From contig BFEA01000161.1 of assembly GCA_003427395.1 (NCBI GenBank), positions 337,780-366,402 of the forward strand: a stretch of DNA of 28,623 nt. Direction: 5' to 3'. The notes below the pieces were generated by a model. The model saw nothing but the letters and a program-made list of their open reading frames with translations, did no database searches and was not told the origin of the DNA. This stretch comes from Chara braunii (lineage: Eukaryota > Streptophyta > Charophyceae > Charales > Characeae). Both the position numbers and the translations under genes were made by a program. Numbering within the stretch: the stretch's first letter is position 1; the number at the start of each line of letters is the position of its first letter. Shown in pieces: positions 27,522-28,623 of this stretch.

Positions 27522-27732
27522 TTATTATTACTTACTTCTAATAAAATCCAAAAAAAAAAAAAAAAAAAAAAGCTTATTATTACTTATTACTTATAACAAA
27601 ATCAATTCCATCATTTACCTGCAAAACGCTATTGCAGTAGCATGTATTGCCGAAATTCTCGAGGCCGAAGTATCGTTCACATTCGGGGAATTCTCCGAGT
27701 GCTTTTTCCAGCCTGGAACTGGACGTCCCCAT
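1362..27732 (-). CDS. UBP3/4: Ubiquitin-specific protease, UBP3/UBP4 (USP12/46) family, 3' end missing; gene span with seven exons
   Basis: Cysteine deubiquitinase of peptidase family C19, which removes ubiquitin from proteins. Exons: 27732-27619, 18982-18866, 15992-15894, 13799-13365, 6254-6127, 2901-2841 and 1450-1362 (1043 nt, 347 codons plus 2 nt). Every border seen is GT-AG and the reading frame stays open. The Cys box [16 protein letters not shown] carries the catalytic Cys at about residue 31, with the oxyanion Asn just before it. DAHEFL begins at residue 111. A zinc ribbon is formed by CLCC (264/267) and CDRC (311/314). [10 protein letters not shown] lies at about 338-347. The sequence then stops before the KLSYRVVFPLEL-type strand and the His box, which should lie beyond the left edge. 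Arabidopsis UBP3 and UBP4 are about 370 residues; this protein will be longer because of an insert in exon 4. The start is [13 protein letters not shown], matching the family N-terminus. Introns are 8636, 2873, 2094, 7110, 3225 and 1390 nt. The family assignment is close to certain; choosing between UBP3 and UBP4 is not possible. Confidence 0.93.
1738..1795 (+). mobile_element. tRNA-derived SINE head, TGGCTGAATGG family, copy 1
   Basis: A-box-like TGGCTGAATGG at 1738-1748 and B-box-like TATGTTTGAATCG at 1779-1791. A box to B box distance is the same as in two other copies. It lacks paired acceptor arms, so it is not a functional tRNA. Confidence 0.6.
1797..1995. repeat. 95-bp direct duplication across a single N
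   Basis: 1797-1891 and 1901-1995 agree except at one base (CCACC/CCGCC). The lone N at 1900 sits exactly before the second copy, which suggests contig ends that overlap but were not merged. Confidence 0.9.
2560..2690. repeat. Degenerate 30-bp tandem repeat
   Basis: Units end in GTCATTATCATATCCAC with variants (GTCATTATCATATTCCAC, GTTATTATAATATCCAC) and begin with GACGA-type sequence. Lies between exons 6 and 7 in intron 6. Confidence 0.65.
2841..2901 (-). CDS. UBP3/4: UBP3/4-like exon 6 (second zinc-ribbon Cys pair)
   Basis: A 61-nt exon found by looking for the block missing between exons 5 and 7. It reads [21 protein letters not shown] after joining to the AG of exon 5. The acceptor is GATGTAG|C and the donor CCAG|GTATAG. 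CDRC supplies the second Cys pair of the zinc ribbon. Its size and phase exactly restore the frame, which strongly supports the whole gene model. Confidence 0.94.
4357..4412 (+). mobile_element. tRNA-derived SINE head, TGGCTGAATGG family, copy 2
   Basis: A-box-like TGGCTGAATGG at 4357-4367 and B-box-like GAGTTTGAACCC at about 4398-4409, with the same spacing as the copies at 1738 and 19200. The start abuts a CA microsatellite. Confidence 0.6.
4591..4760. repeat. Diverged direct duplication, about 112-bp period
   Basis: GTGACTAGGTGCCGCCAGTA then AGC..CCAGCAGAAGCACTC at 4591-4640 resembles CTGACTGGGTGCTGCCAATA then AGC..GAGCAGAAGCACCC at 4705-4749. Confidence 0.6.
5611..5676 (+). other. tRNA-like sequence with pol III boxes
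   Basis: A-box-like TGGCTGTAGTGC at 5614-5625 and a good B box GGTTCGAGTTC at 5659-5669, 45 nt apart. A possible anticodon stem GGC/GCC is visible, but the acceptor stem does not pair. Probably a tRNA-derived repeat rather than a tRNA gene. Confidence 0.4.
5750..5822. repeat. 24-bp tandem repeat
   Basis: Three units of CAAATAGAGAACAACGAGAT-like sequence with CAA. One frame reads NREQRDQ/NREQKDQ repeats but stops soon after, and no exon can be supported. Confidence 0.7.
6127..6254 (-). CDS. UBP3/4: UBP3/4-like exon 5 (first zinc-ribbon Cys pair)
   Basis: 128 nt, 42 codons plus 2 nt: [20 protein letters not shown] through [20 protein letters not shown]. The CLCC motif supplies the first Cys pair of the zinc ribbon in the fingers region. 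The acceptor is ATGCAG|GGA. The donor is TTCAG|GTCTGT and leaves AG, which becomes Ser with the first base of exon 6. Confidence 0.95.
6377..6790. mobile_element. 414-bp element with GTTGCATACC ends
   Basis: GTTGCATACC at 6377-6386 is mirrored as GGTATGCAAC at 6781-6790. Both subterminal regions are full of GGTCGG/CCGACC motifs, including an internal palindrome around GACCAGCTGGCTGGTC. The middle (6510-6615) is C-rich with CCCCCCATA-type repeats. No coding capacity. Confidence 0.68.
6791..9740 (-). other. Intron 4, part without an identified element
   Basis: No coding exon recognised. 7385-7450 has a weak tRNA-like pair (TGGCACCGGTG and GGTTCGAAGC). 7620-8600 is GC-richer and ends with AATAAA at 8551-8556, which could be the remains of an LTR or a non-coding transcript; no paired LTR or primer site was found. 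8990-9060 is G-rich. Confidence 0.4.
8742..8783. repeat. 20-bp tandem duplication
   Basis: CTCCCCTTCCTTCTGTGTAT occurs twice back to back. Confidence 0.85.
9741..9860. repeat. 39-bp tandem repeat, three units
   Basis: TCAAGCTTCCTTGGCGCAGT begins at 9754, 9793 and 9832. The units include CGGCCTACTTGCTTCCC. Confidence 0.85.
10207..10752 (-). repeat. Degenerate tandem array with U6-derived cores
   Basis: At least three units of roughly 150-190 bp. Each has GCGC-rich sequence around GGAATTTTTGCGCACGC, then AAAGAAAGAAAG, then a core matching the reverse of U6 snRNA (for example CATTTCTTGATTTGTGTG at 10498 and TGTGCAGGGGCTTTGCACGA at 10673), then GATCGATC-type sequence and a GA run. U6-like cores lie near 10268-10325, 10383-10420, 10494-10541 and 10641-10695. 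The array is cut by the assembly gap. Confidence 0.65.
10753..11462. other. Assembly gap of N
   Basis: 710 undetermined bases inside intron 4, entered through G-rich repeats and in the middle of the U6-derived repeat array. Its true length is unknown. Confidence 1.
11612..11676 (-). repeat. U6-derived repeat unit
   Basis: Minus strand AGATTAGCGTGGCTCCTGTG, CAAGGACGATGC, AGAAATGGCC: the 3' half of U6 snRNA. Followed, as in the other units, by a run built from CTTT. Confidence 0.75.
11699..11759. repeat. GA microsatellite
   Basis: About 30 GA units next to a U6-derived repeat unit. Confidence 0.97.
11870..11974. mobile_element. MITE with GGGCCTCGCT ends and TAT duplication
   Basis: 105 bp, GGGCCTCGCT at the left and AGCGAGGCCC at the right, flanked by TAT on both sides. 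Interior carries GTGCATTCGGAC and GAGTCCAAATGCATG. Confidence 0.7.
12087..12150 (-). repeat. U6-derived repeat unit
   Basis: On the minus strand reads AGATTAGCATG, a diverged middle, CATAAATCAAGAAATGGCCC, i.e. the 3' part of U6 snRNA. It is followed by a T/C-rich run. The flanks match those of the unit at 11612-11676. Confidence 0.75.
12151..13091 (-). other. Intron 4, part with nothing identified
   Basis: Contains repeated GTCCAGC/CAGCGTC-type words at 12370-12500 and GTTGACT words at 12547 and 12740-12760. No exon, RNA gene or clear mobile element. Confidence 0.5.
13092..13182 (+). pseudogene. U6 snRNA pseudogene, plus strand
   Basis: The 3' two thirds are nearly canonical U6 (GCATGGCCCCTGC, then ACAAGGATGACACGCATAAA and AAATGGTCCAAATT). 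The 5' part is reduced to TATAATTGGGAACAATACAG, and the region from ACAGAGA to the following AAGATTA is replaced by an A run. The ACAGAGA box pairs with the 5' splice site in the spliceosome, so this copy cannot be a normal U6 RNA. No TATA/USE promoter pair was recognised upstream. Confidence 0.88.
13365..13799 (-). CDS. UBP3/4: UBP3/4-like exon 4 with low-complexity insert
   Basis: 435 nt, 145 codons. It opens with [20 protein letters not shown] and closes with [10 protein letters not shown], both conserved in the family. Between them, at about protein residues 131-246, is a Ser/Gly/Asn/Ala-rich stretch with no recognisable domain. Arabidopsis UBP3 has only about 40 residues at this place. 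The frame is open throughout, and the flanking borders GCAG|GAT and CAG|GTGTGT are good, so the insert is probably translated as a flexible surface loop. Confidence 0.93.
14131..14235. mobile_element. Foldback MITE, TA family, second copy
   Basis: 105 bp, the same length and same ends as the copy at 16825, flanked by TA at 14129-14130 and 14236-14237. The inner arms have diverged more. Confidence 0.88.
15020..15152. mobile_element. Foldback MITE, TA family, diverged longer copy
   Basis: 133 bp with TIRs CCTTCTTCCCCCGAACACAA and its near complement, flanked by TA on both sides. It holds an extra internal repeat of ACGGTCATTATAGCT-like sequence. Clearly related to the copies at 14131 and 16825. 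Confidence 0.82.
15894..15992 (-). CDS. UBP3/4: UBP3/4-like exon 3
   Basis: 99 nt, 33 codons, [20 protein letters not shown] to [11 protein letters not shown], which is nearly the plant UBP3/4 wording. The acceptor is GGTCAG|ATT and the donor CAG|GTAAGT, the strongest donor of the gene. Phase 0 at both ends. It leads into DAHEFL in exon 4. Confidence 0.95.
16368..16508. mobile_element. MITE flanked by TTAA
   Basis: 141 bp, TIRs ACCACCAGTACTTGGC and the near complement ..CAAGTCCTGGTGGT-like end, with TTAA at both borders (16364-16367 and 16509-16512). TTAA targets are typical of piggyBac-type elements; that affiliation is an inference. Confidence 0.72.
16693..16946 (-). mobile_element. tRNA-headed SINE, split by a MITE
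   Basis: On the minus strand the head reads TAGCTCAGTCGG (pol III A box) and, about 40 nt on, GAGTTCGAATCC (B box). The body continues with ..GACCG/CACGATGATATCTCAACG and ends in an A-rich tail near 16693. It matches the SINE at 20273-20512 along its length. The head is interrupted by the 105-bp MITE at 16825-16929. It is not an intact tRNA gene. Confidence 0.75.
16825..16929. mobile_element. Foldback MITE with TA target site, inserted in a SINE
   Basis: A 105-bp near-perfect palindrome with arms of about 46 bp, starting CCGTCTTCACCCGAATAGAA. It is flanked by TA at 16823-16824 and 16930-16931. The flanking DNA (ACTGAGCTA / TAGGCTC) is one uninterrupted ACTGAGCTAGGCTC in the related SINE at 20273-20512, so TA was duplicated on insertion. 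No coding capacity. TA targeting suggests the Tc1/mariner (Stowaway-like) superfamily. Confidence 0.9.
17553..17683. mobile_element. Foldback element with about 60-bp arms
   Basis: Begins ATACTCACACCAGGCCCTCA and ends with its complement. The arms continue inward through CGAGTGGCCACATTGAGT and its counterpart, with a small loop around 17613. The outermost CATACTCACAC equals the TIR of the 3-bp-TSD family, but the interior is unrelated. Confidence 0.75.
18088..18155. repeat. CT microsatellite
   Basis: About 33 CT units in intron 2, close to the truncated TA-family MITE. Confidence 0.97.
18196..18232. mobile_element. Truncated end of a TA-family MITE
   Basis: Only one terminus is present (CCGTCTCGCCCGAACATAAC), preceded by TA. 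The matching right end is not found nearby. Confidence 0.55.
18463..18656. repeat. Tandem duplication, 69-bp period
   Basis: Two nearly identical units at 18519-18587 and 18588-18656 begin GTGAGTTGGGCAACATATTA. A more divergent earlier unit is at 18463-18503. It lies beside the exon 2 copy. Confidence 0.85.
18690..18753 (-). pseudogene. Decayed partial copy of UBP3/4-like exon 2
   Basis: Aligned on the plus strand with 18866-18929, it keeps CTGTCnAAAGAGATCAGCTA and then patches such as AAGGTTC and CTTCT; overall identity is roughly 70%. Relative to the exon it has a 1-nt deletion that breaks the frame, and the GT donor is absent. Same orientation as exon 2 and about 176 bp downstream in the gene direction, so it looks like an old local duplication. 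Confidence 0.6.
18866..18982 (-). CDS. UBP3/4: UBP3/4-like exon 2
   Basis: 117 nt, 39 codons, [18 protein letters not shown] to [13 protein letters not shown]. It follows exon 1 directly in the family alignment (NSVLQ-ALYFC). The acceptor is TTTGAAG|GCC and the donor CAG|GTTTGT; it begins and ends in phase 0. A decayed partial copy lies about 176 bp downstream in the gene direction, at 18690-18753. Confidence 0.95.
19137..19185. repeat. GA microsatellite
   Basis: About 24 GA units directly before the SINE head at 19200. Confidence 0.97.
19200..19275 (+). mobile_element. tRNA-derived SINE head, TGGCTGAATGG family, copy 3
   Basis: TGGCTGAATGG at 19200-19210 and GAGTTCAAAAATCC at 19241-19254. 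Followed by AATCAGATGGATACA, similar to the GATCAGATGAATATA following copy 2. It lies just after a GA microsatellite. Confidence 0.6.
19422..19570. mobile_element. Large foldback element
   Basis: Arms read outward from the centre near 19496: GGACCCAGATGTTCAAGACC and its mirror, then AGAGATCA/TGATCTCG. Weaker symmetry may extend to about 19381 and 19605. A 19-bp stretch from the centre (GTGCGGGACCCGAATGTGC) recurs as a direct repeat at about 19651. Confidence 0.75.
20273..20512 (-). mobile_element. tRNA-headed SINE with poly(A) tail
   Basis: Minus strand: A box TAGCTCAGTTGG at 20491-20480, degenerate B box (AAGTTGGAATCC) near 20450-20438, then a unique body. Three 29-bp repeats (ACATCTCAAGACCGTTGCCC-like, 20298-20370) precede an A tail, the T run at 20274-20294. 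Transcription would be by RNA polymerase III, with mobilisation by a partner LINE not present here. Confidence 0.78.
20940..21007 (+). mobile_element. 3' end of a SINE of the same family
   Basis: Contains ATGATGACATCTCAAGGTCG then TCGCCCTTC and an A tail, matching the 3' end of the SINE at 20273-20512 but on the plus strand. A clear head is not recognisable in 20720-20940. Confidence 0.55.
21008..21156. mobile_element. Element with perfect 21-bp inverted repeats
   Basis: GGCCGAGAAAGGTATGCGAG at 21008-21027 is mirrored exactly at 21136-21156. The left end follows a SINE A tail and the right end is followed by T/C runs. The interior includes GAGTTGGTGGAGTGATGACA, partly shared with 9487-9503. 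Confidence 0.75.
21298..21572. mobile_element. Second copy of the 265-bp MITE
   Basis: Collinear with 852-1116: TAGGCTACCAGCCGGGC, GGCCGTGCAAGGA, poly(A), CCTCAGGATCACATCG, TTTACCAAATTTAAAATAAA, then GGGCAAGTGGACCCGGGCG. The outermost right bases have drifted and no clear target duplication remains. An 18-bp tandem repeat (GACAATTCAGAAAATTAC) precedes it at 21253-21297. Confidence 0.78.
21690..21779. mobile_element. MITE of the same family, left end missing
   Basis: The right end CCAAGTGTGAGTATGCCC is intact at 21762-21779. The interior has two GGTCAG-A/G-ACATCCGG blocks. No matching left terminus was found before 21690. Confidence 0.6.
22060..22172 (-). pseudogene. Full-length but diverged U6 snRNA pseudogene
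   Basis: Minus strand, from the 5' stem GTCCTTCGGGACATCCG through AAAATTGGAACGAT, CAGAGAAGATTA, AGCATGGCCCTG and AAATGGTCCAAATTTTA. It has small insertions around CAGAGAAGATTA/AGCATGG and through the internal stem-loop, making 113 nt against about 102 in plants. GGATTAAAATTT occurs twice at its 3' side (22036 and 22056), perhaps an insertion-site repeat. Likely a retrocopy. Confidence 0.88.
22332..22541. repeat. Diverged direct repeat pair
   Basis: GTCCCACTTGCACG..CTGACCGTAGACAGCGAAGA at 22332-22390 resembles GTCCCACTGACCCG..CTGACCGTAGATTAGGAAGA at 22481-22535. Each is followed by TCAACGGGCGG/TCAACGGCCAG. An old tandem duplication of about 150 bp. Confidence 0.65.
22637..23128. repeat. GGAAACCTTAACGG tandem repeat region
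   Basis: Many degenerate copies of GGAAACCTTA(A/C)CGG with CGTACGGAA spacers, interrupted by the TTAA MITE at 22704-22842. A larger unit containing CGTCTATC..TTTGTA and CTTCGCTACCCCAAGGAAAC recurs at about 22588 and 22879. Confidence 0.8.
22704..22842. mobile_element. MITE flanked by TTAA, second copy
   Basis: 139 bp with the same TIRs as 16368-16508 (its right arm reversed gives ACCACCAGTACTTGGCCCAG) and TTAA at 22700-22703 and 22843-22846. It sits inside the GGAAACCTTAACGG repeat region. Confidence 0.75.
23129..23166. other. Nextera mate-pair junction adapter left in the assembly (1)
   Basis: 38-bp palindrome made of the 19-bp Tn5 mosaic end and its complement (CTGTCTCTTATACACATCT joined to AGATGTGTATAAGAGACAG). 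This is the known circularisation junction of Nextera mate-pair libraries, not genomic DNA. Confidence 0.97.
23175..23360. repeat. Exact duplicate of 22453-22638, bounded by adapters
   Basis: 186 bp without a visible mismatch at an offset of 722 bp. Because it is framed by mate-pair adapters it is most likely an assembly artefact rather than a genomic duplication. Confidence 0.9.
23360..23397. other. Nextera mate-pair junction adapter left in the assembly (2)
   Basis: The same 38-bp palindrome, 193 bp after the first. The sequence between the two includes an exact copy of 22453-22638, so the joins on both sides are unreliable. Confidence 0.97.
23855..23978. mobile_element. MITE with 3-bp target duplication (TAA), Harbinger-like
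   Basis: 124 bp, from GGGGTTGTTCACACTAG to CTCCAAGTGCGAGTATGCCC, flanked by TAA at 23852-23854 and 23979-23981. Internally it carries TCTGACCGCAATCACGTCCA, shared with the copy at 27015. GGGC-type ends and a 3-bp T-N-A duplication fit PIF/Harbinger (Tourist-type) MITEs. Confidence 0.82.
24302..25080. repeat. Polypurine tract of about 0.8 kb with a 29-base G run
   Basis: Plus strand is almost only A and G, built of GAGAGGGA, GGAAGGAGA and GATGGA motifs, with longer repeated blocks (GAGGGAGATGGCGAGATATG at about 24721 and 24863). G29 lies at 24981-25009. Frames through it give only Arg/Glu/Gly or Ser/Leu/Pro repeats, so I call no gene. Confidence 0.9.
25381..25500. mobile_element. MITE, same family, TCA duplication
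   Basis: 120 bp, ends GGAAACACTCACACT and AGAGTGAGTATGCCC, flanked by TCA at 25378-25380 and 25501-25503. The interior has diverged. Confidence 0.8.
25594..25703. mobile_element. 110-bp foldback element
   Basis: Arms of about 45 bp: GGGCCCAGTTGCACTACTCG then CCATCCGCCAACATTTTGAA, mirrored to 25703, with a short loop near 25645. The GGGCC terminus resembles the family at 11870. A diverged relative of its left half may lie at 26652-26700. Confidence 0.78.
25786..26180. repeat. Complex purine-rich tandem repeats
   Basis: First GGGGCCAAAAGAGGGGCCAC-type units (25786-25900), then five or more 21-bp units GAGGAGAGAGAAAGGGAGAAT (25941-26060). A block GCGCTGGGAT..AGGGAGTTGAGAGG occurs at 25801, 25906 and 26099. 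Confidence 0.85.
26361..26436. repeat. G-run cluster
   Basis: More than eight runs of three to seven G separated by one or two bases, on the plus strand, ending in GGGGGCGGGG. Fits the G-quadruplex pattern. The UBP3/4-like gene would be transcribed with this strand as template. Confidence 0.7.
26842..26932. repeat. 23-bp tandem repeat, about four units
   Basis: Unit AAAAAAGGAAATACTGTAAT plus TCC. The last unit has diverged (CACAAAAGGAAATACAGTG). Confidence 0.85.
27015..27137. mobile_element. MITE, same family, TCA duplication
   Basis: 123 bp, ends GAGCATACTCACACTAG and CTAGCGCGGCGAGTATGCCC, flanked by TCA at 27012-27014 and 27138-27140. Interior arms repeat TCTGAC and GCAATTACG/GCAATCACG blocks. 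Confidence 0.83.
27271..27415. mobile_element. MITE of the GGGCCTCGCT family, right end eroded
   Basis: The left end GGGCCTCGCTCCACAACAC matches the reversed right end of the copy at 11870. The right side keeps GTGCTGTGTAGCGGAG but has lost the terminal GGCCC. Confidence 0.65.
27619..27732 (-). CDS. UBP3/4: UBP3/4-like exon 1 (start codon and catalytic Cys box)
   Basis: 114 nt, 38 codons, from [10 protein letters not shown] to CNSVLQ. The ATG at 27732 is the only in-frame Met in the exon and matches the UBP3/4 N-terminus, where a Gly at position 2 is usual (a possible N-myristoylation signal; not tested). The catalytic Cys lies in GNTCYCNS. The donor is CAG|GTAAAT and the exon ends on a codon boundary. 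In-frame codons continue upstream to about 28050 without an ATG, so they are read here as 5' UTR. Confidence 0.93.
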
Positions 27733-27859
27733 CGTCCAGATTCTTTTCCACTTGCTCCTCTTGCCCTCCACCTCTTCCTCTTCTGTCCAATCTTCGTCTT
27801 CCCCGTAGAGGATGTACAGCTGGGAAGAGGAAGAGTCCGACCCTCCTCCCCCTTGCGCT

Positions 27860-27923
27860 AGCTGCTGCTCCTGCTCCTGCTCCTCCTCCTCCTCCTGCGC
27901 CTGCTGCTGCTGCTGCTGCTGCT
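27860..27923. repeat. CTG/CTC trinucleotide repeat
   Basis: Runs of CTG and CTC ending in about seven consecutive CTG units. In the gene direction these are CAG/GAG triplets in the leader of the deubiquitinase. Confidence 0.85.
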
Positions 27924-27978
27924 CACGACGCTCTGCGTCTCTCACGTCTACGTGCTGCTCCTCAAATGCCGACCTGTT

Positions 27979-28051
27979 GGTGCGGGAGTCGCCACAAGAG
28001 CTGAAGATTGAACCCACACAAGAGAAAAAAGACTGCGGCGACTCCCGCACC
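27979..28051. repeat. Perfect 15-bp inverted repeat in the leader
   Basis: Arms GGTGCGGGAGTCGCC at 27979-27993 and its exact complement at 28037-28051, with a 43-bp loop. If it is in the transcript, it forms a GC-rich hairpin about 250 nt before the start codon. Confidence 0.75.
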
Positions 28052-28275
28052 GCCAGCTCCCTAGATCGATTTACAGACCCCAGGGTCGGTCGGATAGATT
28101 AATTACCCCCCTACTACCCCCCTCCTAAATCCTAAACAACCCCAGAAATCCTATAAGCTACTTAAGGGCCGGCAACGGGGGAAAACGACAAAACTGCCGC
28201 AGAAAGACGGTAAGAGGAGATTCCACCTCACCAACCTCACTAGTCATCAACCTATCTGCGTAATTCTGTGTTAAG

Positions 28276-28340
28276 CTATTTATACATGTACGATATATGT
28301 ATATATATATGTAATGTGTATATATATTTACCTATTTATA
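28276..28340 (-). promoter_or_regulatory. Two TATA-like sites upstream of the UBP3/4-like gene
   Basis: On the minus strand TATAAATAG occurs at 28284-28276 and again at 28340-28332. The first is 544 nt above the ATG. The neighbourhood is AT-rich microsatellite (28290-28410), so a chance match is possible. Confidence 0.3.
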
Positions 28341-28410
28341 CAGGCAGGTATTAATTAAGCTATATATAGGCAGGTATTAATTAAGCTATATATGTATATA
28401 TATATATGAT
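28290..28410. repeat. AT-rich region with 28-bp duplication
   Basis: GGCAGGTATTAATTAAGCTA followed by TATATA occurs twice (28343 and 28367), between TATATA runs. Upstream of the putative TATA site of the gene. Confidence 0.8.
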
Positions 28411-28572
28411 ATAAGCTGTATGTACGTATAACATCCCTAGTTAATTCGGTAACACGCCGATTTACAGCAGTCCTGCACGCCAGGATTAAGTGTGTGGATG
28501 AGTTCCACATACACCTAGAAGCCCCGGATGCAATGCCGACATACACCGCATCGTCGGACCTCATACGCTTCT

Positions 28573-28576
<4 letters not shown>

Positions 28577-28623
<47 letters not shown>
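28577..28623. repeat. CT microsatellite at window edge
   Basis: Continuous CT run to the last base of the window. Confidence 0.97.

Larger units (their letters stand above)
27733..28275 (-). promoter_or_regulatory. Probable 5' UTR / leader of the UBP3/4-like gene
   Basis: Lies between the start codon and TATA-like sequence. From 28050 down to the ATG one frame is open but has no ATG. Its would-be translation is polar, with a Gln run and Glu runs coming from CTG/CTC triplets (27860-27923). It also contains a 15-bp hairpin (separate entry). Conservation with UBP3/4 starts exactly at the ATG, so leader is the better reading. The transcription start is not visible. Confidence 0.5.

Noticed and set aside
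27733-28050. In-frame extension of about 106 codons before the deubiquitinase start (Gln- and Glu-rich)
   Set aside because: It has no ATG (the first codon would be GTG), is low complexity, and family similarity begins exactly at the ATG at 27732.
28410-28578. Plus-strand open frame reading ..IKCVDEFHIHLEAPDAMPTY..
   Set aside because: It lacks an early ATG, runs into the CT microsatellite and matches no family I know; possibly a transposon remnant.

Overview
This window is nuclear DNA from a eukaryote. One gene dominates it: a ubiquitin-specific protease of the plant UBP3/UBP4 (animal USP12/USP46) family, read on the minus strand in seven recognisable exons between 27732 and 1362. The exons total 1043 nt, encode about 347 residues, and join in phase with GT-AG borders. 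The wording of the conserved blocks ([45 protein letters not shown]) matches land-plant UBP3/4 more closely than animal USP12/46. With 1.4-8.6 kb introns full of transposon debris, this suggests a streptophyte green alga with a large repetitive genome. Chara and its relatives are my best guess, but that is inference. The promoter and exon 1 lie at the right end. The C-terminal exons, including the catalytic His box, are beyond the left edge.

Layout from right to left: 28.6-27.7 kb is the probable promoter and 5' UTR, with TATA-like sites, a perfect 15-bp hairpin and a CTG run. Intron 1 (27.6-19.0 kb) holds 3-bp-TSD MITEs, a 0.8-kb polypurine tract, tandem purine repeats, two leftover mate-pair junction adapters beside an exact 186-bp duplication, a full-length U6 snRNA pseudogene, TTAA-flanked MITEs and SINEs. 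Exon 2 (18.9 kb) is followed by a decayed partial copy of itself. Intron 2 holds a tRNA-headed SINE split by a TA-target MITE, plus foldback elements. Exon 3 (15.9 kb) and exon 4 (13.8-13.4 kb, with a long Ser/Gly/Asn insert) flank intron 3. Intron 4 (13.4-6.3 kb) has a degenerate array of U6-derived units broken by a 710-bp assembly gap. Exons 5, 6 and 7 lie at 6.2, 2.9 and 1.4 kb.

No second protein gene can be supported. The rest is non-autonomous mobile elements: at least five MITE/foldback families, two tRNA-derived SINE families and U6-derived repeats. The most informative points are the MITE inserted in a SINE, which has an empty-site paralogue in the same window proving a TA target duplication; the cluster of U6-derived repeats; and the unremoved sequencing adapters, which mark an assembly error. 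I found no operon, CRISPR array, rRNA or intact tRNA gene.
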